Positions 33,301 through 41,366 of a stretch of DNA of 64,000 nt are shown piece after piece (positions within the stretch are counted from its first letter, which is position 1; every line of letters begins with the position of its first letter). The translations under genes and the position numbers were made by a program. The stretch covers positions 70,709-134,708 of the forward strand of contig NZ_JBNXUM010000021.1 of the NCBI RefSeq assembly GCF_050563545.1, written 5' to 3'. This stretch comes from Falsiroseomonas sp050563545 (GTDB lineage: Bacteria; Pseudomonadota; Alphaproteobacteria; Acetobacterales; Acetobacteraceae). Under the pieces are notes generated by a model. That model made no database searches. It had not been told where the DNA came from and saw only the letters and a list, made by a program, of their open reading frames with translations.

Positions 33301-34221
33301 TCAGGTCTGCGGCATGCCTTCCGGCACGATCGTCTTTACAAGCGACGCGTCCAGCGCCTCGTAGCGGTGATAGCCGATGGTCTCGTAGAGCTGCGCGCGG
33401 GTCTGCATGCGGTCCAGCATCGCCATCGTGCCGCCGGTCTCGCGGATTGTAGCGTAGAGCTCCTCCATGGCCTTGTTGGCGATGCGCATGTGGCTGACCG
33501 GCCAGATCACCATGGCATAGCCGAGCTCCTGGAACTCCTTTGCCGTGAAGAAGGGCGTGCGGCCGAACTCCGTCATGTTGGCCAGCAGCTTCACCCCGGG
33601 CATGCGCTGTGCGAATTCCGCGAACATGTCGCGGCTGTGCAGGGCCTCGGGGAAGATCGCGTCGGCACCGGCCTCGAGATAGAGCTTCGCGCGGGCGACG
33701 GCGGCGTCCATGCCCTCGCTTGCGACGGCATCGGTGCGCGCGATGACATACAGGTGCCTGCGGGCCTTCCGCGCCGCGGCGACCTTCGCCGCCATGTCGC
33801 GGGCATCGGCCAGCTTCTTGTCGTTGAGGTGGCCGCACTTCTTCGGCAGCAGCTGGTCCTCGAGATGCACGGCGCCGGCGCCGGCTTCCTCGAAGACGCG
33901 GACCATGTGCATGACGTTCAGCGCCTCGCCATAGCCGGTGTCGCCATCGACCAGCATGGGAAGACCGGCCGCGCGCGCGACCTGGCGGATGTAGAAGGCG
34001 ACCTCGTCCACCGTGATCATGCCGAGGTCGGGCAGCCCCATCGTCGCCGACATCGCCGCGCCCGACATGTACAGCGCGGGGAAGCCCGCCTTCTTCGCCA
34101 GCAGCGCCGCGATGCCGGTATGCGCGCCCGGCATCTGCAGGATCTCCGGCCGGTCCAGCAGCCTGCGGAAGCGCAGTCCCGCGGGCTCCTCGGGCAGGTC
34201 CTCGCCGATCACATAGGGCAT
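33301..34221 (-). CDS. Isocitrate lyase/PEP mutase family protein, methylisocitrate lyase-like
   Basis: This 306-residue TIM-barrel enzyme has the catalytic motif KKCGH at 127-131, GDTGYGE at 93-99, YMSGAAMSA near 51 and ARTDA near 160, all conserved in PrpB and its relatives. It probably cleaves methylisocitrate or a similar 2-alkylmalate-type acid to pyruvate (or glyoxylate) and succinate. prpC, prpD and the propionate regulator are not nearby, so an alternative such as 2,3-dimethylmalate lyase or oxaloacetate decarboxylase activity is possible. It lies 19 bases downstream of an ion-transporter gene on the same strand. Confidence 0.87.
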   Translation of the reverse strand: MPYVIGEDLPEEPAGLRFRRLLDRPEILQMPGAHTGIAALLAKKAGFPALYMSGAAMSATMGLPDLGMITVDEVAFYIRQVARAAGLPMLVDGDTGYGEALNVMHMVRVFEEAGAGAVHLEDQLLPKKCGHLNDKKLADARDMAAKVAAARKARRHLYVIARTDAVASEGMDAAVARAKLYLEAGADAIFPEALHSRDMFAEFAQRMPGVKLLANMTEFGRTPFFTAKEFQELGYAMVIWPVSHMRIANKAMEELYATIRETGGTMAMLDRMQTRAQLYETIGYHRYEALDASLVKTIVPEGMPQT

Positions 34222-34240
34222 GGTCTCAGCCTTCCTTGCT

Positions 34241-35653
34241 TCAGAAGAAGAAGATCAACGTCACGAGCACGAAGAGCGGCAGCAGGAACAGCCCCGCCCA
34301 GGCGCAGTAGCCGAAGAACGACGGCATGCGCACGCCGTTCTCCTCCACGATCGCCTTGACCATGAAGTTGGGCGCGTTGCCGATGTAGCTGTTGGCGCCC
34401 ATGAAGACCGACCCGCAGGAGATCGCGGCCAGCGTCGGCGCGCCCTGGCCCATGAGGAAGTCCGGGTCGCCGCCGGCTAGTTCGAAGAAGACGATGTAGG
34501 TCGGCGCGTTGTCCAGGAAGGACGACAGCGTCCCCGACAGCCAGAAGTAGATCCAGGGCACGGGCTGCCCCGCCTCGTCCGAGGTGAGCGCGACCAGCCC
34601 CGCCAGCGCGCCATCCGCGCCCGCGCCGAGGATCTTCAGCACCGGTGCCATGCAGATGAAGATCGCGGCGAACAGCTTCGCGACCTCCGCGATCGCGCCC
34701 CAGGCGAAGCCGTTGGCCTCCCGCAGCGCCGGCGAGGTGAAGCGGACCGAGGCCGCGGTGATCGCGAGGAAGAGCAGCACGCCGGCCGCGCGTTCCCCGT
34801 CCATGGGCTGGCCGAGGATGGAGACGGGGCCGAGCTTCACGTAGCCCATGGCGATGACGACGGCGACGATGGCGCCGACGAGGGCCACGTTCAGCACGCC
34901 CTCGATCGCGAGCGGTTCCTTCCTGGCCTCGTCCGGCGGCGTCGGCCGTTCGCGCGACCAGGCCCAGCTGTCGAGCAGCCAGTAGATCGCGAGCAGGGCG
35001 CCCGCGCAGGTCAGGAACTCGCCGAACATGTGCGTGGTCGGCCAGAAGAAGGACACGCCGCGCAGGAAGCCGAGATAGAGCGGGGGGTCGCCGACGGGGG
35101 TCAGCGAGCCCCCGATATTGGCAACGAGGAAGATGAAGAAGACGAAGGTATGCGTCTTCTGCCGCCGGAAGGCGTTGGCGCGCAGCACGGGGCGGATCAG
35201 AAGCATGGCCGCGCCCGTCGTCCCCATCACGGAAGCGAGCGCGGTGCCGATGGCGAGCAGGATGGTGTTGGTGGTCGGTGTCCCCACCAGCGACCCCTTC
35301 AGCAGCACGCCGCCGCCGGCGGTGTAGAGGGCGAGCAGCAGGGCTATGAAGGGAATGTATTCCAGCAGGACGATATGGAGCAGTTCGCCCCAGGCGACGC
35401 CAATCCCGAAGACGGCTGCCGCCGGCAACAGCACCGCCGCCGCCCAGCCCGCGGCGATCTTGCCGTAATGGTGGTGCCAGACATGGCCGGCGAACAGCGG
35501 CATCAGCGCGATGGAGAGCAGGATGCCGGCGAAGGGCACGGCCCAGAGGAGGGAGAGCTCCGCGCCCGGCAGGCCCGCCGCGGCCGCCGGCCAGGGCATC
35601 AGCGCGATCGCCGCCCCCGGCACCCAGCCGCCCGTCCGCCAGCCCCGCCGCAT
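34241..35653 (-). CDS. Sodium:proton antiporter-like permease (citrate-transporter/NhaD superfamily)
   Basis: This membrane protein of about 470 residues has roughly 11-13 hydrophobic segments. Recognisable blocks are GTPTTNTILL, ANIGGSLTPVGDPPLYLGFL with the conserved TPxGDPP, SGTLSSFLDNAPTYIVFF with the DNAP motif, and GANSYIGNAPNFMVKAI. These fit the ion-transporter superfamily clade annotated as sodium:proton antiporters. The ATG at 35653 is chosen because AAAGGAG lies 8 bases upstream; an in-frame ATG 20 codons earlier lacks one. It ends 19 bases before the PrpB-like gene, so an organic-acid link is possible. Confidence 0.88.
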   Translation of the reverse strand: MRRGWRTGGWVPGAAIALMPWPAAAAGLPGAELSLLWAVPFAGILLSIALMPLFAGHVWHHHYGKIAAGWAAAVLLPAAAVFGIGVAWGELLHIVLLEYIPFIALLLALYTAGGGVLLKGSLVGTPTTNTILLAIGTALASVMGTTGAAMLLIRPVLRANAFRRQKTHTFVFFIFLVANIGGSLTPVGDPPLYLGFLRGVSFFWPTTHMFGEFLTCAGALLAIYWLLDSWAWSRERPTPPDEARKEPLAIEGVLNVALVGAIVAVVIAMGYVKLGPVSILGQPMDGERAAGVLLFLAITAASVRFTSPALREANGFAWGAIAEVAKLFAAIFICMAPVLKILGAGADGALAGLVALTSDEAGQPVPWIYFWLSGTLSSFLDNAPTYIVFFELAGGDPDFLMGQGAPTLAAISCGSVFMGANSYIGNAPNFMVKAIVEENGVRMPSFFGYCAWAGLFLLPLFVLVTLIFFF

Positions 35654-35803
35654 GCCCGCCGCTCCTTTTCCCCCGACAGCCCCGGGCTTACCCCGTCCGG
35701 GCAGGCTCGTCACGGGGACCGGCCCCTGCCCTTCCCGATCCGCCCGATGCGGCCTAATTAGCGCCCATTACCCAGCCCGACCGATGACAGGGGATCCGAT
35801 CCG

Positions 35804-36493
35804 ATGGAAATGACGGGTGAACGGCGCATCGCCGCGCCGCGCCAGCGCGTGTGGGAAGCGCTCAACGATCCCGCCGTGCTGCAGGCCGCCATCCCGGGCT
35901 GCGACAGCGTGGAGCGCACCGGCGACGATAGCTTCCAGGCCAAGGTGTCCGTGAAGCTCGGCCCGATGTCGGCCAAGTTCGGCGGCAAGGTGAACCTGAC
36001 CAACATCAACCCGCCGGAATCCTACACCATCAGCGGCGAGGGCCAGGGTGGTGCGATGGGCTTCGCCAAGGGCGGCGCCGACGTCGCCCTCGAGGAGCTT
36101 GGGCCGGAGGAGACGCTGCTGCGCTACAACGTGAAGGCGCAGGTCGGCGGGAAGATGGCCCAGCTCGGCGCGCGGCTGATCGACAGCACGGCCAAGTCCA
36201 TGGCCGACCAGTTCTTCGACCGCTTCGCCGCCCAGGTCGCGCCGCCGGTGCAGGCCGTCCAGGGCACCGACACCGAATACCTGGCGGACCCCAACGCGCC
36301 GGGCCCGCTGACCCAGCACGGCGCGACCGGCATGTCGCCCGGCGGCCCCGTGGAGCGGCCGAACGCGCGGCCGCCCGGCGTCGGCCTGCCGCTGCGCATG
36401 CTGACCTCGGAATACCTCGGCATGCCCTTCCAGGTCTGGTTCGGCCTGGGCGCCTTCGTGGTCGTGCTGCTGCTGCTCTTCGCCAAGGGCTGA
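35804..36493 (+). CDS. coxG: CoxG-type SRPBCC membrane-anchor protein
   Basis: This 229-residue protein has an N-terminal SRPBCC domain (about 1-150) with RVWEALNDPAVLQAAIPGCD, the CoxG signature. A Pro-rich linker and one C-terminal membrane span (about 205-228) follow. In CO-oxidising bacteria CoxG anchors the molybdenum CO dehydrogenase to the membrane. Here it opens a five-gene maturation operon (the downstream genes are spaced 7 bases, 22 bases, then overlapping). No coxMSL structural genes are in the window, so the client enzyme may be another xanthine-dehydrogenase-family protein. Confidence 0.92.
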   Translation: MEMTGERRIAAPRQRVWEALNDPAVLQAAIPGCDSVERTGDDSFQAKVSVKLGPMSAKFGGKVNLTNINPPESYTISGEGQGGAMGFAKGGADVALEELGPEETLLRYNVKAQVGGKMAQLGARLIDSTAKSMADQFFDRFAAQVAPPVQAVQGTDTEYLADPNAPGPLTQHGATGMSPGGPVERPNARPPGVGLPLRMLTSEYLGMPFQVWFGLGAFVVVLLLLFAKG

Positions 36494-36500
36494 GGCGTTG

Positions 36501-37403
36501 ATGCCGGAGACGGTGCCAGGCACGGTGGAAGACACCCGCAAGCTGCTCGCGGCCGGCGGCTACGTCGCGGACAGGCAGCTCGCGACGACCGTCCACCTGG
36601 CGCTGCGCATGGGCCGGCCGCTCTTCCTGGAAGGCGAGCCGGGCACGGGCAAGACCGAGATCGCCAAGGTGCTCGCCGCGGAGCTGCCGCGGCGGCTGGT
36701 GCGTCTGCAATGCTACGACGGCATGGACCTGGCCTCGGCGGCCTATGAGTGGAACCACGCGCGCCAGCTCATGGCGATCCGCCTGGCGGAAGCCGCGGGC
36801 GAGGCCACGGACCGGGAGGCGCTGGAGCGCGGCATCTATGACCGCCGCTTCCTGCAGTCCCGCCCCCTGCTCGATGCGTTGGAGGGCGAGCCCGCGGTCC
36901 TGCTGATCGACGAGCTCGACCGCGCCGACGAGCCCTTCGAGGCTTTCCTGCTGGAGATCCTGGCCGACTTCCAGATATCGATCCCGGAATTCGGCACGGT
37001 GAAAGCCGCGGTGCCGCCGGTGGTGGTGATCACGTCCAACCGCACGCGGGAGGTGCATGACGCCATCCGGCGGCGCTGCCTCTATCACTGGGTGGACTAC
37101 CCCGACGCGGCGCGGGAACGCGCGATCCTGAAGCTGCGCGCGCCAGGCGTCGGAGAGCGCTTGTCGGCGCAGGTCGTGGCCTTCGTGCAGGCGGTCCGCG
37201 CTGCCGATACCTTCAAGCCGCCGGGGGTCGCCGAGACCATCGACTGGGCCGCGGCGCTGTCGTCCCTCGATGCAAAGGAGCTGGAGCCCGCGCTGGTGGA
37301 CGAGACGCTGGGCGCGCTGCTGAAGTACCAGGACGATCTCGGGAAGATCCGCGGCGCGGAAGCCGCGCGCCTGGTCGCCGAGGCGAAGCAGGCGGCGGCG
37401 TGA
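36501..37403 (+). CDS. coxD: MoxR-type AAA+ ATPase (CoxD)
   Basis: This 300-residue ATPase has Walker A GEPGTGKTE (about 45-53), Walker B VLLIDELDRAD (about 133), sensor 1 VITSNRTRE and an RRRCLYHW arginine-finger region, matching MoxR/CoxD. CoxD is a chaperone that helps mature the bimetallic Mo-S-Cu site in CO dehydrogenase, working with a VWA partner. The ATG at 36501 is chosen over the TTG just before it. It is followed 22 bases later by that VWA partner (CoxE). Confidence 0.94.
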   Translation: MPETVPGTVEDTRKLLAAGGYVADRQLATTVHLALRMGRPLFLEGEPGTGKTEIAKVLAAELPRRLVRLQCYDGMDLASAAYEWNHARQLMAIRLAEAAGEATDREALERGIYDRRFLQSRPLLDALEGEPAVLLIDELDRADEPFEAFLLEILADFQISIPEFGTVKAAVPPVVVITSNRTREVHDAIRRRCLYHWVDYPDAARERAILKLRAPGVGERLSAQVVAFVQAVRAADTFKPPGVAETIDWAAALSSLDAKELEPALVDETLGALLKYQDDLGKIRGAEAARLVAEAKQAAA

Positions 37404-37425
37404 GGGTGATGGGCGGGCCCGGGCC

Positions 37426-38652
37426 ATGATCCCCCCGAAATCCGCCCTCCTCCTCCCCGCGCAGACCTCCTCCGGCGCCCTTCCCGCCAACCTCATGGCC
37501 TTCGGCCGGCTGCTGCGCCGCGCGGGGCTGCCGGTCGGGCCGGCCGAGATCCTGGCCGGGGCGGCGGCGCTGGAGGCCATCGACCTCGGCGACAAGGGCC
37601 AGGCGCAGGCGGCGCTGCGCGCGACCATGGTCCACCGGCACGAGCATTTCCTGATCTTCGACCACGCCTTCGGCCTCTTCTGGCGCGACCCGGATGCCGG
37701 CAGGCACGCCGCGGCGATGGCGATGCTCGACGGCTTCAAGGAGCCGCCGAAGCCCTCGCCGGCATCGCGCCGCCTGTCGGAGGCCATGCGCGGCGACCGT
37801 CCGGAGCCGCCGAAGCCGCCCGAGCCGAAGCAGGAAGACCAGCTCGACGTCACCTTCACCGTCAGCGACCGCGAACGCCTGCAGACCATGGATTTCGAGG
37901 CGATGTCGGCCGAGGAGATCACCGCGGCGAAGGACGAGATCCGCAAGCTCGTCCTGCCGCTCGACCAGAAGCGCACCCGCCGCTTCCGCCCTTCGCACCG
38001 CGGCACGCATGCCGACCTGCGGCTGACCGTGCGGGAATCGCTGCGCACCGGCGGCGAGATCCTGGACATCGCGCGGCGGCGGCGGATCACGCGGACGCCG
38101 CCGCTGGTGGTGCTCTGCGACATCTCGGGGTCCATGTCGCGCTACGCGCAGGTGCTGCTGCACTTCATCCACGCCGTCACCAACGATCGCGACCGCGTGC
38201 ATTCCTTCCTGTTCGGCACGCGCCTGACCAATGTCACGCGCCAGCTGCGCGACCGCGACCCCGAGGCAGCGTTCGAGATGGTGAGCCACGCCGTGCCGGA
38301 CTGGTCGGGCGGCACGCGGATCGGTGAGTCGCTCGAGCGCTTCAACAAGGAATGGTCGCGCCGCGTGCTGGGCCAGGGCGCGGTCGTGCTGCTCATCACC
38401 GACGGGCTCGATCGCGAGGGTGCGAAGGGGCTTTCCGACGCGACGGAACGCCTCCGCAAATCCTGCTCGCGCCTGGTCTGGCTCAATCCCTTGTTGCGCT
38501 TCGAGGGGTTCCAGCCCAAATCACAGGGCATCCGTGCGATGTTGCCGCATGTCGACGAGTTCAGGCCGGTGCATAATCTGGCCTCGCTGCGCGAGCTGGT
38601 CGCGGCGCTCTCGAGCCGGCATGCCGGCGGCGGAAGGGAGTTCGCCCTGTGA
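37426..38652 (+). CDS. coxE: VWA-domain protein (CoxE)
   Basis: This 408-residue protein has a helical N-terminal half, a Pro-rich linker (EPPKPPEPK), and a C-terminal von Willebrand A domain. The metal-binding MIDAS motif DISGS is at about 232-236, with the TDGLD segment near 326. CoxE partners the MoxR ATPase CoxD in metal-centre insertion. RRFRPSHRGTHADLRLTVRE, typical of the family, comes before the VWA domain. Its TGA overlaps the GTG start of the next gene. Confidence 0.94.
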   Translation: MIPPKSALLLPAQTSSGALPANLMAFGRLLRRAGLPVGPAEILAGAAALEAIDLGDKGQAQAALRATMVHRHEHFLIFDHAFGLFWRDPDAGRHAAAMAMLDGFKEPPKPSPASRRLSEAMRGDRPEPPKPPEPKQEDQLDVTFTVSDRERLQTMDFEAMSAEEITAAKDEIRKLVLPLDQKRTRRFRPSHRGTHADLRLTVRESLRTGGEILDIARRRRITRTPPLVVLCDISGSMSRYAQVLLHFIHAVTNDRDRVHSFLFGTRLTNVTRQLRDRDPEAAFEMVSHAVPDWSGGTRIGESLERFNKEWSRRVLGQGAVVLLITDGLDREGAKGLSDATERLRKSCSRLVWLNPLLRFEGFQPKSQGIRAMLPHVDEFRPVHNLASLRELVAALSSRHAGGGREFAL

Positions 38653-38975
38653 CGACAATGGATAGCGAGGACATCCTCGGCATCGCCGCGAACTGGGTTG
38701 CGGCCGGAGAGACGGTCGCGCTCGCGACGGTTGTGGAAACCTGGGGAAGCTCGCCACGGCCGGCGGGATCGCGGCTGGCAGTGACGCAATCGGGCAAGCT
38801 GGCGGGCAGCGTCTCCGGCGGCTGCATTGAGGGCGCGGTGGCGGATGCCGCGAAGCAGACCATGGCGAATGGCACGCCGCAGTTGCTCGACTTCGGCATC
38901 AGCGACGAGCGGGCCTGGGAGGTTGGCCTGGCCTGCGGCGGCAAGCTGAAGGTCTTCGTGGAGAAGCTGGGTTGA
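38649..38975 (+). CDS. XdhC/CoxF N-terminal-domain protein
   Basis: This 108-residue protein equals the N-terminal half of XdhC: ETVALATVVETWGSSPRPAGSRLAV and the conserved GSVSGGCIEGAV. XdhC proteins bind the molybdenum cofactor and help add its sulfur ligand. Here the usual single protein is split into two overlapping genes. The GTG at 38649 overlaps the TGA of coxE; an ATG three codons later is an alternative start. The second half is encoded by the next gene. Confidence 0.92.
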   Translation: MTTMDSEDILGIAANWVAAGETVALATVVETWGSSPRPAGSRLAVTQSGKLAGSVSGGCIEGAVADAAKQTMANGTPQLLDFGISDERAWEVGLACGGKLKVFVEKLG

Positions 38976-39694
38976 AGCTCGCGCTTCTCGACCGCCTGCG
39001 CGCCGCGCGGGAGGCAAAGCAGCCGGTCGCCGTGCTGACGCGGCTGGCCGACGGCGCGCAGTTCCTGTTCCCCGAGGATTCCGTGCCCGAGGCGCTCGCG
39101 GCCGAAGCGCTCGCGGCATTGAACGACGACGCCTCGCGCACCGTGACGGTGGACGGCCAGGCCTGGTTCATCGCGTCGGAAAATCCACCGCTGCGGCTGA
39201 TCGTGGTCGGCGCGGTGCATATCGCGCAGGCGCTGGTGCCGATGGCGCTGCCGCTCGGCTTCGCGGTCACGGTCGTGGATCCGCGCCGGGCCTTCGCGAC
39301 GGAAGAACGCATGGGAGACCGCGTGACGATCTCCTCGGACTGGCCGGACGAGGCGATGACGGCACTCGCGCCCGACGCACGCACCGCCGTCGTGACGCTG
39401 ACGCATGATCCGAAGCTCGACGATCCCGCGCTCGAGGTCGCGCTGCGCAGCAAGGCCTTCTACATCGGCTCGCTCGGCAGCCGGCGCACGCACGCGAAGC
39501 GCGTCGCGCGGCTGACCGAGGCCGGGCTCACCGAGGCCGAGATCGCGCGCATCGCGGCACCCGTGGGCCTCGACATCGGCGCGGTCACCGCGCCGGAGAT
39601 CGCCGTCTCCATCCTCGCCCAGATCGTCTCCGCGAGGCGTGGCGGCCCGAAGAAGAAGCCCGCCGCGGAGCGGCAAGAGGCAGCAATCCAATGA
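38972..39694 (+). CDS. XdhC/CoxI Rossmann-domain protein
   Basis: This 240-residue protein has the XdhC C-terminal Rossmann fold: LRLIVVGAVHIAQAL (a GAVH variant of the usual GAGH), VTVVDPRRAF, VVTLTHDPKLDDPAL, FYIGSLGSRRTHAKR and GLDIGAVTAPEIA. It acts in Mo-cofactor sulfuration. The likely start is a TTG at 38972 that overlaps the previous gene's TGA. Its own stop overlaps the ATG of the next gene. Two separate XdhC halves are common in Cox-type operons. Confidence 0.92.
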   Translation: MKLALLDRLRAAREAKQPVAVLTRLADGAQFLFPEDSVPEALAAEALAALNDDASRTVTVDGQAWFIASENPPLRLIVVGAVHIAQALVPMALPLGFAVTVVDPRRAFATEERMGDRVTISSDWPDEAMTALAPDARTAVVTLTHDPKLDDPALEVALRSKAFYIGSLGSRRTHAKRVARLTEAGLTEAEIARIAAPVGLDIGAVTAPEIAVSILAQIVSARRGGPKKKPAAERQEAAIQ

Positions 39695-41334
39695 TCTTCG
39701 GCCCTACCCCGCTGGACGAGGCGCGCGGCGCCATCCTCGCGCACACCGTCCGGCTGCCCGGCAGGGTCATCAAGAAGGGGACTGTGCTGGACGAGGCCGC
39801 CATCGCCGCCTTGCGCGACGCGGGAAAGCGGGACGTCGTCGCCGCGCGGCTCGAGGCCGGCGACGTGCCGGAGGACGAGGCGGCCGACCGCGTCGCGAAC
39901 CTGCTGATGGCACCGCTGATCGCGCGGTCGCGCGCCTCGACCGGCCGCGTGAACCTGCTGGCCGAGAGCCCCGGCCTCTTCACCGCCGATGCGCATCTCA
40001 TCGACCGCATCAACCAGGTGGACGAGAGCATCACCGTCGCAACGCTGCCCCACCGCTCCGTCGTCGCGGGGAAGGAGATGCTGGCGACGATCAAGGTCAT
40101 CCCCTTCGCGGTGCCGGGTGCCGTCATCTCCGTCATCGAGGCGCTGGCCAAGGGCAGGGGCGCAGTCGCGCTCGCGCCCTTCCGCAAGCTGAAGGTGGGC
40201 CTGGTGCTGACGGAACTGCCCGGCATCAAGGAAAGCGTCATGGAAGGCGCGGTGGAGGCCACCGCCGCGCGCGTCGAGGCGCTGCTCGGCACGCTGCTGC
40301 CTGTCGAGCGCGTGCGGCACGAGGAAGGCCCGGTCGCCGATGCGCTGACCAGGCTGCGCAGGGCCGGCGCCGACCTGCTGCTGGTCGCAGGCGCCTCGGC
40401 CGTCGTGGACCGGCGCGACGTCGGCCCTGCCGGCATCGTGCGCGCGGGTGGCGCGATCGAGCATTTCGGCATGCCGGTCGATCCCGGCAACCTGATCTGC
40501 CTCGGGCGCGTCGGGGATATCCCGGCGATGGTGCTGCCGGGCTGCGCGCGGTCGCCGAAGCTCAACGGCTTCGACTGGGTGCTGCAGCGTATCTTCGCCG
40601 GCGAGAAGGTGACGGCGCGCGACATCATGGGCATGGGCGTCGGCGGCCTGCTGAAGGAGATCGAGGTCCGCCCCCTGCCCCGCGCGGAGGCGCCGCGCAC
40701 GCCCGTCTCGCCCATCGCGCCGCGCAAGGCGCGCCAGGTCTGCGCGGTGGTGCTGGCAGCGGGGCGTTCGCGCCGGATGGCGCCGCTGAACAAGCTGCTG
40801 GTGCCGGACAACAGGGGCGTGCCGATGATCGCGCGCGTCGTGGACAACGTGCTGGCGTCGCGCGCGCGGCCGGTGATCGTGGTCACGGGCCATGAGCGCG
40901 AGCAGGTCGAGGAAGCGCTGGCGAGCCGTCCCGTGATCCTCGCCCATGCCGACGACTACGCCGAGGGGCTGTCGGCCTCGTTGAAGGCCGGGCTCCGCGC
41001 CGTGCCGAAGGAGGCCGAGGGCATCCTGGTCTGCCTCGGCGACATGCCACTGGTGGCGGGCGACATGCTGGACCGGCTGCTGGCGTCCTTCGACCCGGAG
41101 GAAGGCCGTGCCATCGTGCAGCCGACCTATCGCGGCAAGCAGGGCAACCCGATGCTGTGGTCGCGCGAGTTCCTGCCCGAGATGCTGGAGATCACCGGCG
41201 ATGTCGGCGCGCGGCATCTCGCGGCCAGGCACGCCGACCGCCTGGTCGAGGTCGAGATGGCCGATGACGCGGTGCTGCGCGACTTCGACACGACGGAATC
41301 GCTGAAGACCGCGCCGGCGTTTGGGCGGCGGTAG
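39691..41334 (+). CDS. MoeA-like molybdopterin-binding domain fused to MocA-type cytidylyltransferase
   Basis: This 547-residue protein joins two enzymes of molybdenum-cofactor handling. The first 345 residues resemble the molybdopterin-binding (MoaB/MoeA-type) domain, with LIDRINQVDESITVATL and DLLLVAGASAVVDRRDVGP. From about 348 the nucleotidyltransferase domain has VVLAAGRSRRM, NKLLV and LVCLGDMPLVAG, matching MocA, which makes molybdopterin cytosine dinucleotide. Xanthine-dehydrogenase-family clients of CO-dehydrogenase type use that cofactor. It is the last gene of the maturation operon, overlapping the previous gene by 4 bases. Confidence 0.93.
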   Translation: MIFGPTPLDEARGAILAHTVRLPGRVIKKGTVLDEAAIAALRDAGKRDVVAARLEAGDVPEDEAADRVANLLMAPLIARSRASTGRVNLLAESPGLFTADAHLIDRINQVDESITVATLPHRSVVAGKEMLATIKVIPFAVPGAVISVIEALAKGRGAVALAPFRKLKVGLVLTELPGIKESVMEGAVEATAARVEALLGTLLPVERVRHEEGPVADALTRLRRAGADLLLVAGASAVVDRRDVGPAGIVRAGGAIEHFGMPVDPGNLICLGRVGDIPAMVLPGCARSPKLNGFDWVLQRIFAGEKVTARDIMGMGVGGLLKEIEVRPLPRAEAPRTPVSPIAPRKARQVCAVVLAAGRSRRMAPLNKLLVPDNRGVPMIARVVDNVLASRARPVIVVTGHEREQVEEALASRPVILAHADDYAEGLSASLKAGLRAVPKEAEGILVCLGDMPLVAGDMLDRLLASFDPEEGRAIVQPTYRGKQGNPMLWSREFLPEMLEITGDVGARHLAARHADRLVEVEMADDAVLRDFDTTESLKTAPAFGRR

Positions 41335-41366
41335 GCCCGCCCCGTCGGCGATCCCGCCATCCCGCT

